Origin: CAUTXO01 sp963542625
Lineage (GTDB): Bacteria > Campylobacterota > Campylobacteria > Campylobacterales > SZUA-545
Reading direction: 5' to 3'
Length of the DNA stretch: 11,030 nucleotides
Assembly (NCBI GenBank): GCA_963542625.1
Contig: CAUTXO010000054.1
Coordinates: 1 to 11,030, forward strand
This document shows, in pieces, positions 1 through 5,457 of this stretch (the stretch's first letter is position 1; each line of letters begins with the position of its first letter). The notes under the pieces were generated by a model, which worked only from the letters and a program-made list of their open reading frames with translations, was not told the DNA's origin and ran no database searches. A program made the position numbers and the translations under genes.

Positions 1-213
1 ATCTAAGCTTAAGATCTTGCAAGATCCGCGCCCGTGCGCCAGCCACAAGATCCAGACGCGCGAGCGCGCGCGAGCGCAGGATCTAACGGGCGCTAAGAGC
101 AAACTTAAGATCCGTGCGATACCCAATCGCCAGCTCCAAGCCAGCCGATAAAAATTGCCAGCCAAAACGCCAGCCAAAAACGCCCACTAAAACACCGGCC
201 CAAAATTAACCGC
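1..213. other. GATC-rich, GC-rich intergenic region
   Basis: No gene is supported here. The stretch holds at least five GATC sites, all in RGATCY context. A perfect 14-bp palindrome at 13-26 (GATCTTGCAAGATC) is built from two of them. A 10-bp tandem duplication of GCGCGAGCGC lies at 58-77. From about 140 to 190 short GCCAGCC/GCCAAAA units recur. The 11-mer GCGCCCGTGCG at 28-38 is repeated at 1978-1988, which suggests that non-coding regions of this genome share repeat material. It lies downstream of murB, so part of it may form the murB 3' end, but I see no clear terminator with a U-tract. Confidence 0.6.
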
Positions 214-984
214 TCAAACAATCACAACTTCTGTTTGCAAGCTAACGCCAAATTTATCTTCCACGCTTTTTTTTGCAAGCTCAATCAAAAACATAGCGTC
301 GCCAAAGCTTGCGCCGCCTGTGTTTATCAAAAAATTTGCGTGCTTGGGGCTAATTTGCGCGCCGCCTTTTGTGCGCCCGGCAAGCCCACAGTCGTCTATC
401 AATTTGCCTGCTGAAAGCCCAGCTGGATTTTTAAAAATGCTCCCAAAGCTCGCCCCGCGCGGCTGATTTTGCCGCATTGTTTCAAACGCCGCTTCGCGCA
501 GCGGGTCAAAGGGCGCGCCAAGCTTAAAAACCGCTTCTAAAATGACTTCTTGTGTGTCAAAAAACCTGTATCCGTAATGAAGTTCGTGCTTTTCGTAAGA
601 GCCAGCGTGCGTGGTGAGCGCGGCTAAAAAGTTAAAAATTTCATCGCCTTTCATACCGGCGTTCATCTTGACAAGCCCCCCGACCTTGCCTGGCAAATGC
701 TTTAAAAACTCAAGCCCACCAAGCCCCCGCGCCTTGCAAAAGTTAAAAAGTTTGCGGCTTGGCGTGGCAGCCCCAACGTGCAAAAGCGCGCCTTCTTGCC
801 TGATGTAGTCGTAAGTTTTCCCAAGCACGGCTAGGTTTTTCGCCATAGGCGAAACAAGCAAATTGCTAGCCGCGCCAATCACAAGCCGCCCCGCCGCCTG
901 CGCTGGGTCTTCCACAACTTCTACGTCAATTTTCCCGCCGATGCGCACGCTGGAATATTTTGAAAAGTCAATCGTTTTTGTCAT
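214..984 (-). CDS. murB: UDP-N-acetylenolpyruvoylglucosamine reductase (MurB)
   Basis: Cytoplasmic FAD enzyme that reduces UDP-GlcNAc-enolpyruvate to UDP-MurNAc with NADPH, the second committed step of peptidoglycan precursor synthesis. The 256-residue protein has the FAD-binding segment around residues 36-46 (VIGAASNLLVS), the HLPGKVGG loop at about 96-103, YGYR with R140, GASFGSIFKNP with the proton-donor serine S182, and a C-terminal LQTEVVIV with E252. These match the Arg/Ser/Glu catalytic triad known from E. coli MurB. It is much shorter than E. coli MurB (about 340 residues) and fits the compact form found in Campylobacterota. The ATG at 982-984 is preceded by an AAGAG-like ribosome site. 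It is divergent from the thioesterase-like gene at 1059. It contains no GATC site at all, unlike most of the window. The assignment is confident. Confidence 0.95.
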   Translation of the reverse strand: MTKTIDFSKYSSVRIGGKIDVEVVEDPAQAAGRLVIGAASNLLVSPMAKNLAVLGKTYDYIRQEGALLHVGAATPSRKLFNFCKARGLGGLEFLKHLPGKVGGLVKMNAGMKGDEIFNFLAALTTHAGSYEKHELHYGYRFFDTQEVILEAVFKLGAPFDPLREAAFETMRQNQPRGASFGSIFKNPAGLSAGKLIDDCGLAGRTKGGAQISPKHANFLINTGGASFGDAMFLIELAKKSVEDKFGVSLQTEVVIV

Positions 985-1003
985 CGCAACTCTTGATTTA
1001 ATT

Positions 1004-1009
1004 TTTATA
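1004..1009 (-). promoter_or_regulatory. Putative -10 box of murB
   Basis: TATAAA on the minus strand, about 20 bp upstream of the murB ATG, in an AT-rich stretch. Housekeeping promoters in Campylobacterota usually have a -10 box without a conserved -35, so the -10 alone is weak evidence. The intergenic space is divergent and holds a separate -10 for the opposite gene. Confidence 0.45.
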
Positions 1010-1036
1010 CGTGTTTTGTTAGCATACAGCTTTTTT

Positions 1037-1042
1037 TATAAT
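1037..1042 (+). promoter_or_regulatory. Putative -10 box of the thioesterase-like gene
   Basis: A consensus TATAAT follows seven T residues. Its last two bases overlap an in-frame ATG at 1041-1043, so a transcript starting about seven bases downstream could not include that ATG. This is the main reason for choosing the start at 1059. The resulting 5' leader would be only about 10 nt. Confidence 0.5.
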
Positions 1043-1058
1043 GCTACAAAGGCTGTCG

Positions 1059-1511
1059 ATGGAACAAGGTTTAAGGCAGGAGCTGCAAGAGATTTTGCAT
1101 AAAGAAATAATCGCTACGAAGGTTTTGGAATTTGATATCGCCGCGCTAAATGACGAATTTTTGTCGCTGTCTGCGCCCATTAAAACAAACATAAACGACA
1201 AAAAAACGGCGTTTGGCGGGAGCATAGCCGCGCTGTGTATGATAAGCGGTTGGTCGCTTTGCTGGCTGATTGCAAGGCGCGCGGGGCTTAAAGCGGACGT
1301 TGTGATTTACAAAAGTGCGATGGAGTTTCGCCGCCCGCTACGCAAGGATTTTTCTACGACGGTGTTTTTTCCGCCCAAAGCTCAAACGCAAAAGCTCCTA
1401 GAGCGCTTGCAAAGCAAGAAAAAAACGTCGCTAGATCTTGACATAACCGTTCAAGAAGATGGGCAAGATTGCGTGATTTTTAGCGGAAAATACGTGTTTA
1501 TACGGAGCTAG
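1059..1511 (+). CDS. Putative hot-dog thioesterase, YiiD C-terminal domain family
   Basis: About 150 residues from the preferred start. The segment NDKKTAFGGSIAALCMISGW followed by ADVVIYKSAMEFRRPL fits the YiiD_C putative thioesterase family (a hot-dog fold resembling acyl-CoA/ACP thioesterases): a conserved N-D-K-x-T-x-F-G-G-S loop at the start of the central helix, then a strand carrying Y/F-x-R-P. Substrate and pathway are unknown; cytosolic acyl-thioester hydrolysis is a family-level inference. No signal peptide or membrane segment is visible. The ATG at 1059 has AAAGG at 1048-1052, six bases upstream. The in-frame ATG at 1041 lacks a ribosome site and overlaps a TATAAT box, so it is less likely. 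The gene stands alone, divergent from murB, with a GATC-rich non-coding stretch after its stop. The family call is fairly sure, the function is not. Confidence 0.75.
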   Translation: MEQGLRQELQEILHKEIIATKVLEFDIAALNDEFLSLSAPIKTNINDKKTAFGGSIAALCMISGWSLCWLIARRAGLKADVVIYKSAMEFRRPLRKDFSTTVFFPPKAQTQKLLERLQSKKKTSLDLDITVQEDGQDCVIFSGKYVFIRS

Positions 1512-1804
1512 GTTAGGTGGGGGCTGGATTTAGTCTTGATCTTGGCTTTCGGATCTTGGCTTTGGATCTGCGCTTGGATCTAGCGCCAGATCTAGATCTA
1601 GACCAGCCTATATCTAGCGCGCTGGGGCAAGATCTAAGCGCCTGCGAAAAAACGCTATATATATGGTATGGGGGGGGGGCGGTGATCTTCGCGCCGGATC
1701 TTGAGCTTGGATCCACGCTAGATCTTGGTGCGGATCTTAATAGCGCCGGCGGTAATTTGCAGCTTGTAAATAATGGCTTGGATCTGGGCTTAAGAAAACA
1801 AGAG
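1512..1804. repeat. Non-coding region dense in GATCT repeats
   Basis: About 290 bp without a credible gene, containing about 13 GATC sites, most in RGATCY context. Imperfect units such as CTTGGATCT and GATCTAGATCTAG recur at short spacing. One open frame crosses it and translates as monotonous Asp-Leu dipeptides (LDLRLDLAPDLDLD), which is the by-product of repeated GATCTN, and then reads through the tRNA in antisense; I take it as spurious. A ten-G homopolymer lies at 1670-1679. The region separates the thioesterase-like gene from tRNA-Pro and may include both 3' ends. Confidence 0.6.
1670..1679 (+). repeat. Poly-G tract of ten residues
   Basis: Ten consecutive G residues, preceded by the alternating AT stretch CTATATATATGGTAT. 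G tracts of eight or more are classic slipped-strand contingency sites in Campylobacter and Helicobacter. Here no gene of credible composition contains the tract and no start codon with a ribosome site follows closely, so a phase-variation role is unproven. Read length variation would be the direct sign. Confidence 0.8.
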
Positions 1805-1883
1805 TGGTCGGAGCGACAGGATTCGAACCTGCGACCTCACCCACCCCAAGGGTGTGCGCTAAGCCAGACTGCGCTACGCTCCG
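1805..1883 (-). tRNA. tRNA-Pro (UGG anticodon)
   Basis: A full cloverleaf of 79 nt including an encoded CCA. On the minus strand the acceptor stem CGGAGCG pairs with CGCTCCG, followed by discriminator A and CCA. The D stem is GCGC/GCGC, the anticodon stem CACCC/GGGTG encloses the loop TTGGGGT with anticodon TGG, the variable region is five bases, and the T arm carries TTCGAAT. The UGG anticodon reads proline codons and could in principle read all four CCN codons. The gene stands alone and has a good -10 box just upstream. Confidence 0.97.
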
Positions 1884-1891
1884 TGCGCGAA

Positions 1892-1897
1892 ATTATA
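1892..1897 (-). promoter_or_regulatory. Putative -10 box of tRNA-Pro
   Basis: A consensus TATAAT on the minus strand, eight bases before the first base of the mature tRNA. This spacing implies a very short 5' leader for RNase P to remove. Confidence 0.65.
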
Positions 1898-2158
1898 CTA
1901 CTAAAGGCTTAGATTTGTTTGCCACGCATTGCCCCAAAGCGCCCAGCGCGGCGGGCGGTCTGTGAGTGCTAATCCGTGCGCCCGTGCGTGCAAACCAGCG
2001 CCAAAGGTTAGGGATCTGTGCGCGGATTATCGCCAGCGCCCGCGCCAAATCCAGCGCGGCGGTTTTGCGCCAAAGCCGCCATTTGCTCCAAAAACGGAAA
2101 AATCTTTAAAATAGTTATACGTAAATAAAGAATTTTTTAACAAACTTTCAATATTTTT
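1898..2158. other. Intergenic stretch between tRNA-Pro and petA
   Basis: No supported gene. The left part (about 1920-2090) is GC-rich, with GCGCC/CCAGCGC-type words and the 11-mer GCGCCCGTGCG (1978-1988) shared with the left edge of the window (28-38). An open frame at 1929-2114 encodes a basic, proline- and alanine-rich peptide of no recognisable family and has no ribosome site, so I do not call it. From about 2095 the sequence becomes strongly AT-rich, as expected for the petA promoter, with a possible -10 (TTATAC, 2115-2120). Confidence 0.5.
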
Positions 2159-2171
2159 TTGATAGTATCAA
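2159..2171 (+). promoter_or_regulatory. Palindrome overlapping a putative petA -10 box
   Basis: TTGATAGTATCAA is a perfect 13-bp palindrome centred on G2165. It contains the -10-like TAGTAT (2163-2168) and follows a T-run, a common layout for Campylobacterota housekeeping promoters. The transcript would have a leader of about 35 nt before petA. A dimeric regulator could bind the palindrome and block the -10, but no regulator gene lies in the window. The -10 reading is tentative; TTATAC at 2115-2120 is an alternative. Confidence 0.35.
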
Positions 2172-2208
2172 GCCCATTTCCTAAGATCTATTTTTTAAAA
2201 GGCAAAAG

Positions 2209-2715
2209 ATGGCAGATTGCAAACGCAGAGCCTTTATTAAAGGCGCAGGAGTGGCACTCGGTGCTACCGCAACGGTCGGCGGCGGTTTTGTTCTGTATGG
2301 AATGAAGCGCGCGTGGGATCCGCTGCCTAGTGTAATTGCGGCGGGCATAACGGAAGTAGAAACCGCAAATATGCAACCGGGAGACACAGGGCAAGTGGAA
2401 TTTAGAGGCAAGCCCGTTTTTATTATGCGAAAAACGGAGCTAATGCCGCCAAATGACAACAGAGACGTCATAATTAACGGCAACCGTTTTACCGTTATTA
2501 TCCTAATTTGCACGCACTTAGGCTGCATTCCGGCTTGGACGGGCGAGGGCTTTAAATGTGCCTGTCACGGAGGCGAGTTTGACACAAGCGGTGTTAATAC
2601 TTTTGGTCCGCCACCTATTCCTATGGTAATTCCAGAGTTTAAAATAGAAGGAACTAAACTTGTTCTAGGCAAGACTTCGCCGGAATATGAAGCACTTATG
2701 AAGCGCAAAGCATAG
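2209..2715 (+). CDS. petA: Rieske iron-sulfur subunit of the cytochrome bc1 complex
   Basis: Carries electrons from quinol bound at the Qo site of cytochrome b to cytochrome c, through a 2Fe-2S cluster on the periplasmic side of the inner membrane. The 168-residue protein starts with a twin-arginine motif (KRRAFIK, residues 5-11) and a hydrophobic glycine/alanine-rich segment to about 31, which serves as Tat signal and likely uncleaved anchor. Box I CTHLGC (101-106) and box II CACHGG (117-122) supply ligands C101, H103, C117 and H120, with C106 and C119 placed for the stabilising disulfide. AAAGG at 2198-2202 lies six bases before the ATG. The petB ribosome site overlaps the stop codon, so petA is the first gene of a petABC operon. 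The start could be ambiguous by a few residues; the identity is not. Confidence 0.96.
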   Translation: MADCKRRAFIKGAGVALGATATVGGGFVLYGMKRAWDPLPSVIAAGITEVETANMQPGDTGQVEFRGKPVFIMRKTELMPPNDNRDVIINGNRFTVIILICTHLGCIPAWTGEGFKCACHGGEFDTSGVNTFGPPPIPMVIPEFKIEGTKLVLGKTSPEYEALMKRKA

Positions 2716-2723
2716 GAGTATAA

Positions 2724-3959
2724 ATGGCACATTTTAGAAAATCAAGCGGCGTTTTTGATTGGCTAGACCAACGCTTAAACGTCAAAGAACTTTTACGCAT
2801 AGGACTTACGGAATATTGGATACCCAAAAACATTAATTTTCTGTGGTCGTTTGGGATAATTTTAGCGACGCTTTTTATTATCCTAGTGATCTCTGGGATC
2901 TTTTTGCTGATGTATTACAAGCCCGATACGGCTTTGGCGTTTCATAGCGTTAATTACACGATAATGCAAGAAGTGGCGTTTGGCTGGATCTTTAGGCACA
3001 TTCACGCCGTGGCGGCGTCCGTTGTGTTTTTGGCTATCTATATACATATGTTTACTGGCATTTACTACGGATCTTTCAAAAGCGGGCGGGAGATGATCTG
3101 GCTATCTGGCACGATTTTACTCATCGCGTTTTCCGCTGAGGGCTTTAGCGGCTATATGCTTCCGTGGGGGCAAATGAGCTACTGGGCGGCGCAAGTTATC
3201 ACAAACATCTTTGGATCTATCCCCGTGATTGGTAGCGAGCTTGTCGTTTGGATACGCGGAAATTACGTGGTAGAAGACGCAACGCTAACGCGCTTTTTTG
3301 CCTTGCACGTTTTGGTTATCCCGCTAGCCATAATGGGAATTTTAGGGCTGCATATGTATGCGCTACGCATTCCGCACGTAAATAGTCAAGACGGCAAAGA
3401 GATAGACTTTGAATCAGAAGCGCGCAAATTTAAAGCGGGCGACAAGCAAAATTCTAAAGTCATTCCGTTTTGGCCTACGTTTATTGCAGAAGACGTTTTT
3501 GTTTTAGCGGTGTTTTTGATGTTTTTCTCATTTTTGGTGTTTTTCCACTTTAGCTTTGCGATGGATCCAATCAACTTCATCCCCGCAGACAGTATGAAAA
3601 CCCCGCCGCACATCTACCCAGAATGGTATTTTTTATGGAGCTACGAAGTTTTGCGCGGTTTCTTTTTTAGCTCGGATATGGGGCTCATTGCCTTTGGCGT
3701 GGCAAATCACGTGTTTTTGTTCTTGCCTTGGCTAGATAGAGATCCGCTCGTGCGCCCGATGAATCAAAGGCCGCTGATGAAATTCTGGTTTTGGTCGTTT
3801 TTATTTATAATGGTTGGGCTCACAATCTGGGGCAAGTTGCCGCCAACGGGCGCAAACGCTTACATCGGCTTTGTTTTATCCGTATCTTGGCTTACGTGGA
3901 TCTTGGTGCTAATGCCGTTATTTTCTATGATAGAAAGAAAGCAAAGGGAGTCTAAATGA
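2724..3959 (+). CDS. petB: Cytochrome b subunit of the bc1 complex
   Basis: Integral membrane core of quinol:cytochrome c oxidoreductase, holding hemes bL and bH and the quinone sites. The 411-residue protein has multiple hydrophobic helices (for example 40-64, 90-114, 124-148, 191-213, 255-278, 318-336, 354-370, 378-401). Likely heme ligands are H94 (in RHIHA) and H108 on one helix, and H195 and H210 on another. The Qo motif PEWY is at 299-302 (IYPEWYFLW). The spacing is 14 residues in the first pair and 15 in the second; mitochondrial cytochrome b has 14 and 14, while plastid b6 has 14 and 15. Full length implies a fused N- and C-terminal form (not split into b6 plus subunit IV). AGGAG at 2714-2718 precedes the ATG by five bases. 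The stop overlaps the petC start. Confidence 0.96.
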   Translation: MAHFRKSSGVFDWLDQRLNVKELLRIGLTEYWIPKNINFLWSFGIILATLFIILVISGIFLLMYYKPDTALAFHSVNYTIMQEVAFGWIFRHIHAVAASVVFLAIYIHMFTGIYYGSFKSGREMIWLSGTILLIAFSAEGFSGYMLPWGQMSYWAAQVITNIFGSIPVIGSELVVWIRGNYVVEDATLTRFFALHVLVIPLAIMGILGLHMYALRIPHVNSQDGKEIDFESEARKFKAGDKQNSKVIPFWPTFIAEDVFVLAVFLMFFSFLVFFHFSFAMDPINFIPADSMKTPPHIYPEWYFLWSYEVLRGFFFSSDMGLIAFGVANHVFLFLPWLDRDPLVRPMNQRPLMKFWFWSFLFIMVGLTIWGKLPPTGANAYIGFVLSVSWLTWILVLMPLFSMIERKQRESK

Positions 3960-4939
3960 GAAATTTCACCATCGTAATAGTTTTGGTTTTTTTCACAGGA
4001 ATTACGTATTGGGGAATAGAACCTTACGCTCACTCCATTATGCACCCGCACGTGTCCGAGCCTGACTACAACTTCAAAGATCTAGATGTCAATCTCACGG
4101 CAATCGACACGGGCGACGCCGAGCTTGGAAAGACGGAATTTGTGAATAACTGCAACGCCTGCCATAGTATGAAAAAGCAAGATCTAGTAATGCTTAGCGA
4201 CGAAGAACTCATTGCTGGCAACGGGCTTTTGCCGCCGGATCTTTCAGACGCGGGCACGATTTTTAACGAGAAATTTTTGTTTGCGTTTTTAAAACACCCG
4301 TCTAACGCCGCCTTTGAAAGCACCTACGTTTTGCACAGAAAAGAAGCGTTAGCAAACGAAAAGGAAGAAGTCCATACGCAAAGCGAAAAAGACGCGCTCA
4401 TTCTTTCACACAGCAAGGCGATAGAGGCCTTTAAGGAAAAAAAGGCGCAAACATACACAAAAATGCCAAGCTTTGACTGGCTAAGCGACAAGCAAGTAGG
4501 CGATTTGATAGCTTTCTTTAGATCTGTTGCCACGCCGGTTGATAAGCTAAGCGGCAAGGAAATTACGGACATTGCGTGCGTGAGATGTCATAGCGTTGAT
4601 TACGACAAAACAAAAGCCAAAGCAGATCTTGCCACCTTGCCGGCGTATCTTGGATCTATGCCGCCGGATCTATCACAAATGATTAAATCCAAAGGCGGGG
4701 AGTATTTGCATAAGTTTATTAACGACCCGCAAAAACTCTTGCTAGGCACGGGAATGCCACGTGTTGGGATTACCAAAGAAGCGGAAAATAAGGTCGTTAG
4801 CTACATTGAAAAAATCGGCGATCCGCATATGCAGATGAGACAAACCATAGGAAAATACGCCGTGCTATTTTTCCTAATCTTGTCCGTTTTTGCCTTTGCG
4901 TGGAAGAAAAACGAATACGAAGACATTGAAAGCAAGTAA
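3956..4939 (+). CDS. petC: Di-heme cytochrome c subunit of the bc1 complex
   Basis: Takes the place of cytochrome c1, passing electrons from the Rieske protein to a soluble cytochrome c in the periplasm. The 327-residue protein has an N-terminal hydrophobic segment (about 4-20), two CxxCH heme c sites (CNACH at 66-70 and CVRCH at 208-212), candidate methionine ligands M170 and M267, each followed by proline, and a C-terminal anchor helix (about 300-316). A two-heme subunit instead of mono-heme c1 is characteristic of Campylobacterota. A charged, lysine/glutamate-rich stretch at 128-168 separates the domains. The start ATG overlaps the petB stop as ATGA (3956-3959), with AAGGGAG at 3944-3950 as ribosome site, so translation is probably coupled. 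A strong hairpin follows ten bases after the stop. Confidence 0.94.
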   Translation: MRNFTIVIVLVFFTGITYWGIEPYAHSIMHPHVSEPDYNFKDLDVNLTAIDTGDAELGKTEFVNNCNACHSMKKQDLVMLSDEELIAGNGLLPPDLSDAGTIFNEKFLFAFLKHPSNAAFESTYVLHRKEALANEKEEVHTQSEKDALILSHSKAIEAFKEKKAQTYTKMPSFDWLSDKQVGDLIAFFRSVATPVDKLSGKEITDIACVRCHSVDYDKTKAKADLATLPAYLGSMPPDLSQMIKSKGGEYLHKFINDPQKLLLGTGMPRVGITKEAENKVVSYIEKIGDPHMQMRQTIGKYAVLFFLILSVFAFAWKKNEYEDIESK

Positions 4940-4948
4940 CGCTGCTCA

Positions 4949-4980
4949 AAGATCTTGCCGCTTTTGCCCGGCAAGATCTT
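4949..4980 (+). terminator. Hairpin at the 3' end of petABC
   Basis: A perfect 12-bp inverted repeat, AAGATCTTGCCG (4949-4960) and CGGCAAGATCTT (4969-4980), with an 8-base loop. It begins ten bases after the petC stop. No U-tract follows directly, so it may act as an mRNA-stabilising 3' structure or a non-canonical terminator. Each arm contains an RGATCY site. Confidence 0.6.
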
Positions 4981-4999
4981 AAGATCTAGGGCTCAAACT

Positions 5000-5035
5000 A
5001 TCTTTTGCCACTGAAGCCTAATTAATTAATAAGCT
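5000..5035 (+). repeat. Left copy of a two-block direct similarity flanking cas9-cas1
   Basis: Contains ATCTTTTGC (5000-5008) and, 17 bases later, TTAATAAGCT (5026-5035). The same two blocks, in the same order and on the same strand but five bases apart, occur just after cas1 at 10770-10793. The pair may mark the borders of the cas module, or be an anti-repeat and a relic CRISPR repeat. Chance similarity in AT-rich DNA remains possible. Confidence 0.35.
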
Positions 5036-5161
5036 TTTTGCAAGAAGCTTAATCTACGAACAGTTAAATCGGCGCCAAGATCTTGGGATCTTGGCGCGGT
5101 ATTGTATTTGCGCTTTAGTTGGCGCAATCAGCAAAAGCCAAGCATTTGATTTGCAGTTTTT
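5031..5161 (+). ncRNA. Candidate structured small RNA (possible tracrRNA)
   Basis: Inferred only from structure and place. In order: an AAGCTT/AAGCTT stem (5031-5050, 8-base loop); a perfect 11-bp stem GCGCCAAGATC/GATCTTGGCGC with a TTGG loop (5072-5097); a 6-bp stem TTGCGC/GCGCAA (5108-5127); and GCAAA/TTTGC (5131-5154) followed by AGTTTTT, which could be a weak intrinsic terminator. A tracrRNA is expected near a type II cas9 and consists of an anti-repeat followed by stem-loops and a terminator. The anti-repeat could be the AT-rich segment just upstream (about 5000-5030). No CRISPR repeat is available in the window for the decisive complementarity test, so the identity is open. Confidence 0.25.
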
Positions 5162-5347
5162 AAGATCTGCGTTTGCGTGATAGTTTTGCGCGTAGTGGAA
5201 TGCCTATAAACTTTTGCGGATCTGGAAATGGGGTGCGGCGGTAAAATAGTGTTAAAAATTTGGGGTGATTTTTTGCGGTGGATCTTGGCAAAGATCTTTG
5301 AAAAGCCCGATTGTGCTTGCTACAAAAGGGATCTTGAGCCGTTTTGC

Positions 5348-5361
5348 AAGCACGCGTGCTT
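5348..5361 (+). promoter_or_regulatory. 14-bp perfect palindrome upstream of cas9
   Basis: AAGCACGCGTGCTT is fully self-complementary and lies 66 bp upstream of the cas9 -10 box. It is GC-rich in the centre and is not an RGATCY element. The form suits a binding site for a dimeric regulator, but no protein is known to bind it. Confidence 0.3.
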
Positions 5362-5427
5362 ACGCTGGCGCTACAAAACCCTTGCAAGATTTTTACCCTG
5401 TTTAAGACAAATTTAATAATACCGCAC

Positions 5428-5433
5428 TACAAT
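5428..5433 (+). promoter_or_regulatory. Putative -10 box and ribosome site of cas9
   Basis: TACAAT at 5428-5433 sits in an AT-rich stretch and would give a leader of about 18 nt. AAAGGA at 5447-5452 is a good ribosome site five bases before the ATG at 5458. There is no recognisable -35 box, as usual in Campylobacterota. Confidence 0.5.
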
Positions 5434-5457
5434 AATTAAAAATCACAAAGGATCCTT

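Larger units (their letters stand above)
4940..5457. other. Structured intergenic region between petC and cas9
   Basis: 518 bp without a convincing protein gene. An open frame at 5228-5416 lacks a ribosome site and recognisable features. The region carries about nine RGATCY sites, the petC hairpin, three successive stem-loops at 5031-5161, the palindrome CAAAGATCTTTG at 5289-5300, a 14-bp palindrome at 5348-5361 and the cas9 promoter. This density of structure, next to a cas9 that needs a tracrRNA, makes a small RNA gene here plausible. Confidence 0.55.

Noticed and set aside
1041..1058. Earlier ATG for the thioesterase-like gene
   Set aside because: It overlaps a TATAAT box and has no ribosome site, whereas the ATG at 1059 has AAAGG at good spacing. 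It cannot be excluded fully.
1517..1912. Open frame of 131 codons with Asp-Leu repeats
   Set aside because: It is made from repeated GATCTN, crosses the poly-G tract, and ends by reading through tRNA-Pro in antisense (the ERQDSNLRPHPPQ peptide is a well-known tRNA artefact). No ribosome site.
1929..2114. Open frame of 61 codons between tRNA-Pro and petA
   Set aside because: Basic, low-complexity translation of a GC-rich gap, no ribosome site, no recognisable family.
3386..3613. Minus-strand frames inside petB, petC, cas9 and cas1
   Set aside because: They are antisense shadows of well-supported genes, without ribosome sites or recognisable products.
5228..5416. Open frame of 62 codons upstream of cas9, with several cysteines
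   Set aside because: No ribosome site before the ATG, no family resemblance, and it covers palindromes that look regulatory.
4940..5457. Transposase or insertion sequence that could have brought in cas9-cas1
   Set aside because: No transposase-like coding sequence and no terminal inverted repeats of IS type are visible; the inverted repeats present are short hairpins.
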